Below, piece after piece: positions 26,807 to 35,191 of a stretch of DNA of 64,000 nt; the first letter of the stretch is position 1, and the number at the start of each line of letters is the position of its first letter. Source of the DNA: CALLPQ01 sp038531745 (lineage in GTDB: Bacteria; Pseudomonadota; Alphaproteobacteria; Caulobacterales; Parvularculaceae); contig JBCBBJ010000012.1 in NCBI GenBank assembly GCA_038531745.1, positions 33,744 to 97,743 on the forward strand, in the 5' to 3' direction. Made by a program: the position numbers and the translations under genes. The notes under the pieces were generated by a model. The model saw nothing but the letters and a program-made list of their open reading frames with translations. It had not been told where the DNA came from and did not search any database.

Positions 26807-27119
26807 TGGTGTCCGTTACCCAATCAACAAGGCGGAACAATCCCGGGGTTCCGCGCAAAATATGCCCGCTGCCTTGCGCACGCACATATGGCGGCAACCG
26901 AGCGAACACCCAGTTTCAAGAAGGCCCCGTGTCAAACAAAGCGAGAAGTCGCCGATTTGGCCCCTCTCTCCCCCATTTGCGGGATTGTGCGTTAACCAAA
27001 CCCCATTGGTCAATCATCTTTTGTGATAATGCGCGCCGCCAATACCCGCCTCGCGGGAAATTTACAGCTGAATGAGTGTCTCGGCCGGGCTGAAATCGCA
27101 AAATTAAAGAAAAAACGCG

Positions 27120-27306
27120 TTTTCCAAAAATTGGGGAGGTTTTCTCCCCTACTTAGGGGATGCCCTTCTCCCCAAGCCCATGTGAGCGTCGATTTTGCCG
27201 GGTGTCGACGGCGGGGGACTTATCGATTGTTCGATAAGCGCTGTAACCGGGGGAGAATGAGCCCGATCTGAACGCCGTGTTTTGCGGTCATCAGATCGGG
27301 TTTTTT
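27120..27306 (+). ncRNA. Candidate structured small RNA
   Basis: Plus-strand segment with no coding frame. Stems: GGGGAG/CTCCCC (27133-27138, 27144-27149), GGGGA/TCCCC (27156-27160, 27169-27173), CGTCGA/TCGACG (27187-27192, 27205-27210), CTTATCGA/TCGATAAG (27219-27226, 27231-27238), and a terminator. The first two can rearrange: TTGGGGAG (27131-27138) pairs with CTCCCCAA (27168-27175), leaving TCCCC/GGGGA as the inner stem. C-rich loops of type CTCCCC can in principle bind ribosome sites. The start and the RNA's existence are unproven. It does not match a 6S, tmRNA or SRP RNA that I know. Confidence 0.4.
27262..27306 (+). terminator. Rho-independent terminator of the RNA candidate
   Basis: CCCGATCTGA (27262-27271) pairs perfectly with TCAGATCGGG (27291-27300); six T follow. 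The minus direction has no T run, so it does not serve scoB well. It demands a plus-strand transcript in this gap. Confidence 0.85.
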
Positions 27307-27320
27307 CGTTTTGAGCCCGG

Positions 27321-27968
27321 CTAAGCGGACACACTCGTCTCGAACGCGGCCTCGGTGTTTTGGTTTACGTCCTCAATGGTAACGCCATCGGCCAGTTCAA
27401 TGAGCCGCAAGCCGCCCGCTTTTTTATCGCAAGCAAAGACACCAAGATTGGTGATGATCAGGTCAACAACCGCTTGCCCTGTTAGCGGCAAAGCGCACGC
27501 TTGGAGCAGTTTTGGCGCGCCCGATTTCGAGGTGTGGTCCATCACCACCACGACCTTTTTCACGCCCGCCACCAGGTCCATGGCCCCGCCCATGCCCTTG
27601 ACCATCTTGCCGGGGATCATCCAATTGGCGAGGTCACCATTTTGTGCCACTTCCATGGCGCCCAGAATTGACAGATCAATATGACCCCCACGGATCATCC
27701 CAAAACTGTCAGCCGATGAAAAATAAGAGGTGCGATCAAGCTCTGTGATTGTCTGCTTGCCCGCATTGATAAGGTCGGCATCAACCTCATCATCAAAGGG
27801 AAACGGCCCCATACCGAGCATGCCATTTTCCGATTGTAAGGTTACATCCATACTATCAGGGATATAGTTGGCCACGAGCGTTGGAATACCGATGCCAAGA
27901 TTGACATAATACCCGTCGCGCAACTCGCGTGCTGCACGCTGCGCCATCTGGTTGCGATCCCATCCCAT
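27321..27968 (-). CDS. scoB: Succinyl-CoA:3-ketoacid CoA-transferase subunit B
   Basis: Beta subunit of 3-oxoacid CoA-transferase; moves CoA from succinyl-CoA to acetoacetate in ketone-body or PHB use. SENGMLGMGP holds the catalytic Glu that forms the CoA thioester, and the family pattern GIGIPTLVANY and GGHIDLSILGAM is intact. 215 residues. Its start shares one base with the scoA stop (TGATG). Confidence 0.96.
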   Translation of the reverse strand: MGWDRNQMAQRAARELRDGYYVNLGIGIPTLVANYIPDSMDVTLQSENGMLGMGPFPFDDEVDADLINAGKQTITELDRTSYFSSADSFGMIRGGHIDLSILGAMEVAQNGDLANWMIPGKMVKGMGGAMDLVAGVKKVVVVMDHTSKSGAPKLLQACALPLTGQAVVDLIITNLGVFACDKKAGGLRLIELADGVTIEDVNQNTEAAFETSVSA

Positions 27969-28672
27969 CAGGAGACCTTCCTTTCGCGAACAGTTCGATT
28001 TTCGATGCGTTTCTCCTGGTCCGCCTGGATAATACGCTGCACAAAAATGCCGGGTGTATGAATTTGATCAGGGTCAAGATCACCCACCGGCACGATCTCC
28101 TCAACCTCTGCGATTGTTGCCTGCCCGGCGGTTGCCATCATCGGGTTAAAGTTCCGCGCAGTTTTGCGATAAATGAGATTGCCCTCGGCGTCCCCTTTCC
28201 AAGCGCGCACCAAAGCCAGATCTGCAGTCAGGCCGGTTTCAAGAATGTGGGTCTCGCCCTCAAACTCTTTATGCTCTTTGCCTTCAGCAATTAGGGTGCC
28301 CACGCCGGTCTTTGTGTAAAACCCCGGAATGCCAGCCCCCCCGGCCCGGCACCGTTCAGCCAATGTGCCCTGGGGATTGAATTCCAACTCAAGCTCGCCG
28401 GCCAAATATTGGCGTTCAAATTCCTTATTTTCCCCCACATAAGAGGAGATCATTTTTTTGATCTGCCGCGTTTGGAGGAGGAGGCCAAGCCCCCAATCAT
28501 CAACGCCGGCATTGTTGGAGATCACCGTCAGGTCTTTGGCACCGCTATCGCGCAAGGCAACGATGAGGTTTTCGGCAATCCCGCACAGGCCAAACCCGCC
28601 GGACATGACCGTCATGCCATCACGCGTCAGCCCCGCAAGGGCCGAGGCGGCATTGGCGTAAAGTTTATCCAT
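27968..28672 (-). CDS. scoA: Succinyl-CoA:3-ketoacid CoA-transferase subunit A
   Basis: Alpha subunit, 234 residues, partner of ScoB. Signature GMTVMSGGFGLCGIAENLIVAL near the N-terminus and GTLAERCRAGGAGIPGFYT, typical of type I CoA-transferase alpha chains. ATG at 28672 has GAGGAAAT upstream. Operon scoA-scoB, coupled by TGATG. Confidence 0.96.
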   Translation of the reverse strand: MDKLYANAASALAGLTRDGMTVMSGGFGLCGIAENLIVALRDSGAKDLTVISNNAGVDDWGLGLLLQTRQIKKMISSYVGENKEFERQYLAGELELEFNPQGTLAERCRAGGAGIPGFYTKTGVGTLIAEGKEHKEFEGETHILETGLTADLALVRAWKGDAEGNLIYRKTARNFNPMMATAGQATIAEVEEIVPVGDLDPDQIHTPGIFVQRIIQADQEKRIENRTVRERKVS

Positions 28673-28817
28673 GGCATTTCCTCATATTTTTTTGTGTCGC
28701 ATTTCGCGCGTGATCGCGCACCGGCGAAAAAGACGCGGCCATCCCTCTTTTTATTTGACCAGACCCGTAAAATAGCAAGGCAAAACATCAATGCGGCGCC
28801 GCGTCGTGCCTCATCAC

Positions 28818-29804
28818 TCAATCGGGCTCCACCGGGAACGGGCCATCGTCAAATGTTTCCTGATGATAGCCTTTTGACCCCACCGCACGCGACAGGTCGC
28901 TAAAAGGCGAACGGTTATCGCGCAACGCATCTATGGCGGCGGCGAACGTGTACCGGGGCACCCATTTCAGGTCCGCCTGCGCGCGGGCCGAAACATAGAC
29001 CCTGTCCAATGTTGCCGGCAAATGCCAACCCCGTTCGATCATCACATCTTTACACGGATGATATCGCTCAATCACGGCCGCCGCATCGGTTCGCAAATCG
29101 GTCAGGTCTTGCGACGAAAAAGGACTGGGCGCACTGACCACATACCGGTTAAAGCCGAGCGCGGGTGCTTTTTCGGCCGCACAAAAATGCGCGCTGACCA
29201 TATCAGCAATATCCGCACGCCGATTTAACAGCTCAATCACTTTAAGATTTTCAGTGCTAAACTGATCGCGAGCGGACGCCTGATCATCCTCCTCAGGGAA
29301 AAACCGCGAAACCCGCAAGACGATACACGGCAGCCTATGTTTCTGATGCACCAGCGCGCAAAGCGCCTCCGCCGCCAGTTTTGTGATGCCATAGATATTT
29401 TTTGGGATCGGGGTTAGCGCCTCATCGACCCAGATGGCCGGTCCATCCGGCTCGGGTCGCATGGCAAAGCCAAATGTGCTCGTGGTGCTGGTAAAAACAA
29501 ACGCGCCCACACCCGCCGCCACCGCCGCCTCCAAAAGCGTCAGTGTACCGCTGATATTGACATCAACAAAGTCCTGCCGCGTATGGGTGACCACATGGGG
29601 TTTATGGAGGGTTGCCGTATGAAAAACCGTCTCAACGCCCACCATGGCCTCGCGCACAAAGGCCGGATCCGTGATCGACCCGGTCATGTGGGTGTGGGTG
29701 CCGGCCTGAAGATCAATCCCGCGCCACGGCCGACTGGCCGCTTCACAGGTACGGGCGAGCGCTTCACCCAAATGCCCTGAACTGCCGGTGATCAGTATCG
29801 CCAT
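28818..29804 (-). CDS. NAD-dependent epimerase/dehydratase family protein
   Basis: Extended SDR of 328 residues. Rossmann motif ITGSSGHLGEALA (GxxGxxG), an S-T...YGITK catalytic triad (residues near 115-142), with Y and K both present. Substrate unknown; the C-terminal part is unusual in composition. It follows the DUF1365 gene by 39 bases on the same strand, so it probably belongs to the FAD oxidoreductase operon that is divergent from rpoE-chrR; similar SDR genes sit in the RpoE regulon block of Rhodobacter. Confidence 0.83.
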   Translation of the reverse strand: MAILITGSSGHLGEALARTCEAASRPWRGIDLQAGTHTHMTGSITDPAFVREAMVGVETVFHTATLHKPHVVTHTRQDFVDVNISGTLTLLEAAVAAGVGAFVFTSTTSTFGFAMRPEPDGPAIWVDEALTPIPKNIYGITKLAAEALCALVHQKHRLPCIVLRVSRFFPEEDDQASARDQFSTENLKVIELLNRRADIADMVSAHFCAAEKAPALGFNRYVVSAPSPFSSQDLTDLRTDAAAVIERYHPCKDVMIERGWHLPATLDRVYVSARAQADLKWVPRYTFAAAIDALRDNRSPFSDLSRAVGSKGYHQETFDDGPFPVEPD

Positions 29805-29843
29805 GGGGCTCGTGTCCTTTCTGCTGATTTGCCTCGCGCCTGA

Positions 29844-30656
29844 TCATGCTGAAGGCGCGGGGGGTGGGCGCACCACCGTCACCGGGTTCACCGGATCAGG
29901 ATCACCGGCGCGCAGACGCAGGCCTTTCAGAACAAGCTTGACCGCCTCCCAATGGATACCGGCAACAACCTTTGCCGTCATCAGCGGGTAGCGCCAGAAA
30001 CAGCGGCGCAGGGTTTGATCATTAAGCGGATGCCAATCCCCACCAAAACTCGTCAGCAATAACGGGCCATCGCCATCATCAACCTGAATGGCAAGGTTCA
30101 GGCGCTGATCGGGGATGGGCACACTAAATCGATAGGTCATCGCCATATCAACAAAAGGCGACACATGAAATTTTTTATTTGTGTACTGCACAATTGGTTG
30201 ATCGCCTCGTGTTGGACCATCAACCGGGATCAGATAGCTATGGCGCCCACCAAAGGTGTTACGCACCGCGTAGAGGAGCGCAACGGGCCTTTCGGCCCGG
30301 TCAAAGCAATAAAAGACCGTAATGGGATTGAACGCATAGCCGAGCACGCGCGGGTAACATAGAATAAAGATTGCCCCGTCATTATCTACCCCCGCCCCGG
30401 CAAGCGTGGTGCGGACCCACTGGCGCAGACCAACGTCGTGCCCATCGCCAGCACCGGGAAAATGATCCCGATCATGGAAGGAAAACAGATTGAACCGACC
30501 CTGTGAAAAATGCCGCAACCTGTCGTGGGCACTCTCCAACTCATCGAGATTAAGCAGAAGACTGTAGACTTTGTAGCTGAGTTTGTGGCGCACAGGCTTC
30601 AACCTGAAATGGCGCACGGTGCCGCAATAGATACCGGTTTGGGGAAGACCCGTCAC
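29844..30656 (-). CDS. DUF1365 family protein
   Basis: About 270 residues. DUF1365 signature: H-x-R...P-KH-x-L-YK-V at the start (CGTVRHFRLKPVRHKLSYKVY), LCYPRVLGYAFNPITVFYC, and KKFHVSPFVDMAMTYRF. Proteins of this family sit beside FAD-dependent oxidoreductases and lipid-modifying genes in the singlet-oxygen response; a role in lipid modification is suspected, not shown. GTG start overlaps the upstream stop by four bases (GTGA). Confidence 0.88.
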   Translation of the reverse strand: MTGLPQTGIYCGTVRHFRLKPVRHKLSYKVYSLLLNLDELESAHDRLRHFSQGRFNLFSFHDRDHFPGAGDGHDVGLRQWVRTTLAGAGVDNDGAIFILCYPRVLGYAFNPITVFYCFDRAERPVALLYAVRNTFGGRHSYLIPVDGPTRGDQPIVQYTNKKFHVSPFVDMAMTYRFSVPIPDQRLNLAIQVDDGDGPLLLTSFGGDWHPLNDQTLRRCFWRYPLMTAKVVAGIHWEAVKLVLKGLRLRAGDPDPVNPVTVVRPPPAPSA

Positions 30657-32041
30657 GAACCCTCTATCGCTCGGCTGTGATCGGCCCCTGCAAACCGTTC
30701 GAGGTTGAGCCGCCCGGAGGCGTTGGCAACCTGCCAGGGCCGCGCGGTCCCACTAATGGCTTCGGCAATTTTCAGGCCCGCTTGCAAGCCATCTTCGTGG
30801 AAGCCCGCGCCCAGATGGGCGCCAGCAAACCAAATATTGTCTGTACCCTGATGAGCCCAGATATCACGTTGGGCCCGGTACACATCAAGATCATAGAGCG
30901 GGTGCGCATAGTCCCATTGCCCCAATATGTTTTCGAGCGGTTGAGGCGGGTTCAGTGTCACGAAAACATCCCGGTCCGTGGCCAGAGATTGCAATTTGTT
31001 CATCCAATAGGTTACACACAAATCATCGCCGGTTTCAATGACATTCCACGCCGACCATGCCGCTCTTCGCCGGGGCATGGCCGTTTTATCCAGATGGAGA
31101 ACCGCTCGGTTCGGCTGATAGCGAAAAGCGCCAAGCACGCCGTCGCGCGGATCGCCGGGCGATTGCAGCATAGCGCGGGCCTGGTCACCATGGGTTGCGA
31201 TCACACACTTGCCAAAGACATCGCGCTGCCCGGCGGCGGTTGTTGTTATGACCGTGCCATCATCGGCGGGCGCTACCCGTGACACTGGCGTGGCGAGACG
31301 CAAGCTACCCCTAAAATCGTCTAGCATTTTTTGCACATAGTGGCGCGAGCCCCCCGCGACGGTGCGCCAAAGCGGCATATTCAATACCTGCAGTAAGCCG
31401 TGATTGGCATAAAACTGGATGAATGACCGCGCCGGATAATCAAGCACGCTGGCGCTCGGCGTTGACCAGATCGCCCCCGCCATGGGGCCAATAAAATCCG
31501 TCGTGAACGCCGTAGATAAGCGGTGGGTACGGATGAAATCGCCGAGCCGCATGTCGTCATCGATGCCGCGATCAAGGGCGCGTCTTGCCAGGCGATGGAA
31601 CCGCGTTACATCAATCAGCATACGCCAGAATCGCGGGTTGATGGTGTTGGACCGGGTGGCAAAGACCGAATTCAGCGTTTGCCCGGAATATTCGCTATCA
31701 CCCCCGCGCAAGGACGCCCCGAACGACATATCGGACGCCGCCGTCTCCACATCCAGATGGTCAAATAGCGCCACAAGGTTGGGATAGTTCGCCGCATTAT
31801 AAACGATAAAGCCGGTGTCGACGCTCACCAGTTGGCCATCAATCTTGATATCGACAGTATTGGCGTGGCCCCCGGGACGATCATCCTGCTCAAAAAGGGT
31901 CACATCATGGGCTTTGGACAAAGCCCACGCCGCCGAAAGGCCGGAAATGCCAGTGCCGATTACCGCAATCCGCAGCCGTTTGCCCGCGGACGGGCCATCT
32001 GGCGATCCCGGCGAGACAGATTTGGGGATGTCATAAGCCAT
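30653..32041 (-). CDS. FAD-dependent oxidoreductase (amine-oxidase type)
   Basis: Flavoprotein of 462 residues with the dinucleotide-binding motif IGTGISGLSAAWALSKAHDVTLFE (residues 28-50) and RPGGHANTVD, the pattern of the NAD/FAD protein found beside DUF1365 and the RpoE-ChrR locus of Rhodobacter, where it is part of the singlet-oxygen regulon. A desaturase or oxidase acting on membrane lipid is the leading idea. First gene of a presumed three-gene operon (this gene, DUF1365, epimerase) and divergent from rpoE. Confidence 0.87.
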   Translation of the reverse strand: MAYDIPKSVSPGSPDGPSAGKRLRIAVIGTGISGLSAAWALSKAHDVTLFEQDDRPGGHANTVDIKIDGQLVSVDTGFIVYNAANYPNLVALFDHLDVETAASDMSFGASLRGGDSEYSGQTLNSVFATRSNTINPRFWRMLIDVTRFHRLARRALDRGIDDDMRLGDFIRTHRLSTAFTTDFIGPMAGAIWSTPSASVLDYPARSFIQFYANHGLLQVLNMPLWRTVAGGSRHYVQKMLDDFRGSLRLATPVSRVAPADDGTVITTTAAGQRDVFGKCVIATHGDQARAMLQSPGDPRDGVLGAFRYQPNRAVLHLDKTAMPRRRAAWSAWNVIETGDDLCVTYWMNKLQSLATDRDVFVTLNPPQPLENILGQWDYAHPLYDLDVYRAQRDIWAHQGTDNIWFAGAHLGAGFHEDGLQAGLKIAEAISGTARPWQVANASGRLNLERFAGADHSRAIEGS

Positions 32042-32141
32042 GGGGTTGTCCTTTATGGCGGCTCTTGTTTGTGGTCACCGCCAGGGCGCGCGGTTCATTT
32101 TGGCACAGACAGACGCCGGATCGTTTCATTATGTCGCAGAT

Positions 32142-32167
32142 ACGCGCTTTTTATCATCCTAGGATCA
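32142..32167 (-). promoter_or_regulatory. ECF-type promoter candidate for the FAD oxidoreductase
   Basis: TGATCC (32167-32162) followed 19 bases later by TA(TCTG). TGATCC is the -35 hexamer used by RpoE of the ECF11 group. The same spacing occurs in the divergent promoter at 32236, supporting regulation of both operons by RpoE. Confidence 0.5.
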
Positions 32168-32235
32168 GGAAAGAGCCGGAATTTGCGCGCCGATCATTAG
32201 CAAAATTCGTCGCACCCCTGTAGTATAGGGAGGAA

Positions 32236-32266
32236 TGATCCGGTGACCCGACCCTCCCCGTAATTT
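32236..32266 (+). promoter_or_regulatory. ECF-type promoter candidate for rpoE-chrR
   Basis: TGATCC at 32236-32241, a 19-base spacer, then TAATTT. Suggests autoregulation of rpoE. The -10 is not well conserved. Confidence 0.5.
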
Positions 32267-32291
32267 CTGTAGCTGAAATGAGAGGTCGCCC

Positions 32292-32957
32292 GTGCAACTT
32301 GCGCTACAGACAACCGAGGCTTTTGCCTCAAAGGTCAGGCCAGTCATGGCGCCGGTGTCAAAATCGCCGCAGACGGATGCAGCCAGAAAAGCGTCCGAGA
32401 AGACCCTATCAGAACGCCAATATATGAACTCCCTCCTCGTTGAGGTGGCGCAAACCCGCAGCAAGGCAGCCTTTAGCGAGGTATTCGCTTATTTTGGCCC
32501 GCGCGTAAAAGGGTACATGATGCGCGCGCGCGTGCCCGCCGAACAGGCTGAAGACATTGCCCAGGAAACGCTTTTGAAGGTGTGGCGAAAGGCGCACCTG
32601 TTCGACCCTTCAAAGGCCACAGCCTCCACCTGGATTTTCACCATTGCCCGCAATTTGCGAATTGATGCCATCCGTAAACAGGCGCGCCCGCAGCTTGATC
32701 CCGACGATCCGGGACTGAAACCCGCCGAGGAGCCCCAGGCTGACGAATTGACTGAACGGGCAGAACGGGACGCGCGTATACGTGACGCACTCCACATTTT
32801 ACCGAATGCACAGCAAGATGTGGTGAAGTTATTTTTTTTTGAAGATGAACCACACTCGGTCATCGCCCAGCGATTGGATCTCCCTTTGGGAACCGTAAAA
32901 AGCAGGCTTCGCTTGGCGTTTGACAAGATCAGGAAGGAATTGGGTGAGCTTGAATGA
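32292..32957 (+). CDS. rpoE: ECF11-type sigma factor RpoE
   Basis: Sigma factor of the singlet-oxygen/oxidative response, antagonised by ChrR. Region 2: AFSEVFAYFGPRVKGYMMRA and AEDIAQETLLKVWRKA; region 4: AQQDVVKLFFFEDEPHSVIAQRLDLPLGTVKSRLRLAFDKIRK. Starts with GTG at 32292 after GAGAGG; the N-terminal 40 residues are extra to the family, and a start at ATG 32424 lacks a ribosome site. Stop overlaps the chrR ATG (ATGA). Confidence 0.93.
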   Translation: MQLALQTTEAFASKVRPVMAPVSKSPQTDAARKASEKTLSERQYMNSLLVEVAQTRSKAAFSEVFAYFGPRVKGYMMRARVPAEQAEDIAQETLLKVWRKAHLFDPSKATASTWIFTIARNLRIDAIRKQARPQLDPDDPGLKPAEEPQADELTERAERDARIRDALHILPNAQQDVVKLFFFEDEPHSVIAQRLDLPLGTVKSRLRLAFDKIRKELGELE

Positions 32958-33619
32958 GTATGATCAAGCATCATGCGTCTATTGACACGTTGGCGGAATA
33001 TGCCGCTGGTCAAATGGATGAAGCGCGCAGCGTGGTCATCGCGACCCATTTGCGGTTGTGCAAACAGTGCCGAGAGATTGTGCGTGATATGGAAGCCATT
33101 GGCGGGGTCTGCCTTGAAGATGCAGAGCCTGTGGCCATGGCTGAAGGCGCTTTGAGCACTTTCTGGAAAATCGCCGACCATGCCGAACCCATTACGCGCA
33201 GCGCATCGACGCAGCCAGACAATGATCTGCGCCCGGAAGTTGCCTTGCCACTGAGCGCCTACCTGCCCGGTGGTCTTGATGCCGCAAATTGGCGACCGGT
33301 GGCTCCCGGCGTTTCGCAAAGCATTATTGAAGCCGAGGGTTACCGGCGCAATACGCTGCGCCTCCTGCGGATCAATCCGGGGACAAAAATCCCCACCCAT
33401 TCCCATGGGGCTCAGGAACTTACCATGATCCTGCGCGGTGCCTATCGCGACCAAACCGGCGATTATGGCGCAGGTGATCTGGCCGACCTCGATGGCTCAC
33501 ACACCCACAGCCCAGAGGCTTTTGGCGACGAGCCTTGCATCTGCCTGATCGCAACCTCCGCGCCGCTGGTCTTCAAGGACATGGTCGGAAAAGTTATCCA
33601 GCCCTTTGTCGGTCTCTAG
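32954..33619 (+). CDS. chrR: ChrR-type zinc anti-sigma factor with cupin domain
   Basis: Holds RpoE inactive and releases it under singlet oxygen or organic peroxide. N-terminal anti-sigma domain: zinc ligands H6 or H7, H32, C36 and C39 (HLRLCKQC), matching the known ChrR set. C-terminal cupin (GTKIPTHSHGAQELTMILRGAY) sits at about 130-215. 221 residues. Coupled to rpoE; followed by its own terminator. Confidence 0.93.
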   Translation: MSMIKHHASIDTLAEYAAGQMDEARSVVIATHLRLCKQCREIVRDMEAIGGVCLEDAEPVAMAEGALSTFWKIADHAEPITRSASTQPDNDLRPEVALPLSAYLPGGLDAANWRPVAPGVSQSIIEAEGYRRNTLRLLRINPGTKIPTHSHGAQELTMILRGAYRDQTGDYGAGDLADLDGSHTHSPEAFGDEPCICLIATSAPLVFKDMVGKVIQPFVGL

Positions 33620-33647
33620 ATCCAATCTGTCGTCTACTGATACTGAA

Positions 33648-33674
33648 AGGCCCGGTCACGACCGGGCCTTTTTT
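33648..33674 (+). terminator. Rho-independent terminator of rpoE-chrR
   Basis: AGGCCCGGT/ACCGGGCCT stem (8-9 bp perfect) with four-base loop, then six T, 28 bases after the chrR stop. Confidence 0.9.
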
Positions 33675-33784
33675 GTTTAAGGCAAAGGACGTGGTCTGAA
33701 GACTAAATTGCCTATTCATGCATGGGGTTCTTGCTAAGGGCGGCGCAATGGGGTCCTTTCTCCAGACGCGGAAAAGGAAAAGCC

Positions 33785-35191
33785 ATGTCCACGCAGTTAC
33801 GCAAAGCTCTAATCAGTGTTGCGCTAATCTTTATTGTCTCCATTGCAGGCCTGGCATTTTACCTTACGCAAAGCGGCACAGCCCGCACGGTTTCTGCCTA
33901 TAAAGCAAAAATTCTGTGCTCGGAGGTTTTTGTGGCGAAGCGGGAGGCAAGCATCGTGCGCGCCGATGAATTCAACGATATTCATCCAATCCTCGCGGCC
34001 GTTGGCACCCGCATTGACCGCAGCGCAAATATCGTCACAGCATCGCTTTTTGGCTTAGGTCGCGCGACGGCGGTCCATCAAGCAGGGTCCGGTTGCACTG
34101 TTCTACCCTCGAACACTGACGCCGACATCGCCTATATCGGCTATCAATATGGTGTCTTGGCAGACGGGCAACCCGCCAACTGGAACACAGCCTTCGCGGA
34201 TCAGCCCCACCCGGGCGTCGACTATCAGCGTCTGCAAGACACCTTTACCGGCGCCGCGGCCGATAAAGATGCCGGACATCGGGCCTTGCTTGTTGCGGTG
34301 GATGGTAAACTTGTGGGCGAGTGGTATGCGGAGGGGTTTTCGCGCGAGACACCGTTCCTGAGTTGGTCTATGGCAAAAAGTGTCACCGCAACCTTGATCG
34401 GCGCCGCTGTGCAAGACGGGCTTTTGGCCATTGATCAGCCCCTTGGGCTTGCCCAATGGGAAAAAGATGACCGGCGGGCCCTGACGTGGAGCCATCTTCT
34501 ACACATGCAAAGCGGGCTCGCGTTTGACGAGGATTATGCATCAGCAAAATCCGACGTAAACAGAATGTTGTTTTCTGCCGCCAGCGCCGGGGGCGTTGCG
34601 GCGTTGGCGCCTCTTGCTTATCCGGTGGGCACCCATTGGTCCTATTCCAGCGGCACCAGCAACATCCTCGCCATGGCACTGGCTGCAAATATCGCAGCAA
34701 CCGGCCAGTCGCTCTCCGACTACGCCGACGAAAAACTGTTCACTCCCCTTGGCATCAGCGACGCCACAATGGAGCGCGACGCCGCCGGTAATTTTATTGG
34801 CTCGTCCTATCTTTACGCATCGGCACGGTCGTGGCTGCGCCTTGGCGACCTCTATCTCAACAACGGCCAGTGGCAGGGCAAGCGCTTGCTCCCCGCAGGC
34901 TGGACGGACTATGTGGCTACCCCAACTGCACAATCTGATAATCAGTATGGAGCCCATTTCTGGCTTAATCGGGAGGGTCGACCTGACCCGCAAACCGGCG
35001 CCAAGCGCCCGCGGTTTTTCCCGGCGCTACCAGAGGACACCTATTTTTTCTCCGGCCATGACGGGCAATATGTGATCATTATACCCCAACAAAAGATGGT
35101 GATCGTACGCCTTGGCCTGACTAGGACCCCTGATCCCTTGGCGCGGGTGGCCCCGACAATCGCCTCACTCTATGCGAGCGTTGCCCGTTGA
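33785..35191 (+). CDS. Beta-lactamase-family serine hydrolase, membrane-anchored
   Basis: Class C beta-lactamase/penicillin-binding-like protein of about 468 residues. N-terminal hydrophobic anchor (LISVALIFIVSIAGLAFYL), then the SxxK serine motif S195-M-A-K198 (SWSMAKSVTATLIG), the YxN-like motif YSSGTSN, and the C-terminal sequence FSGHDGQYV in place of KTG. The actual substrate is unknown; members include esterases and peptidases. The mature part faces the periplasm. ATG at 33785 has AAGGAAAAG upstream. Its end overlaps the convergent argC by 27 bases. Confidence 0.85.
   Translation: MSTQLRKALISVALIFIVSIAGLAFYLTQSGTARTVSAYKAKILCSEVFVAKREASIVRADEFNDIHPILAAVGTRIDRSANIVTASLFGLGRATAVHQAGSGCTVLPSNTDADIAYIGYQYGVLADGQPANWNTAFADQPHPGVDYQRLQDTFTGAAADKDAGHRALLVAVDGKLVGEWYAEGFSRETPFLSWSMAKSVTATLIGAAVQDGLLAIDQPLGLAQWEKDDRRALTWSHLLHMQSGLAFDEDYASAKSDVNRMLFSAASAGGVAALAPLAYPVGTHWSYSSGTSNILAMALAANIAATGQSLSDYADEKLFTPLGISDATMERDAAGNFIGSSYLYASARSWLRLGDLYLNNGQWQGKRLLPAGWTDYVATPTAQSDNQYGAHFWLNREGRPDPQTGAKRPRFFPALPEDTYFFSGHDGQYVIIIPQQKMVIVRLGLTRTPDPLARVAPTIASLYASVAR

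Larger units (their letters stand above)
26807..27320. other. Intergenic region with structured RNA candidate
   Basis: 514 bases between the LuxR gene and scoB. The first 210 bases give no gene (an ATATGG or extended -10-like TGTGATAAT is near 27022-27031 on the plus strand). From 27131 there is a chain of short hairpins ending in a plus-strand terminator, described separately. Confidence 0.5.

Noticed and set aside
26807..27130. Search for a 6S, SRP or tmRNA gene in the gap
   Set aside because: None of their conserved features is seen; only the hairpin cluster at 27131 onward has structure.
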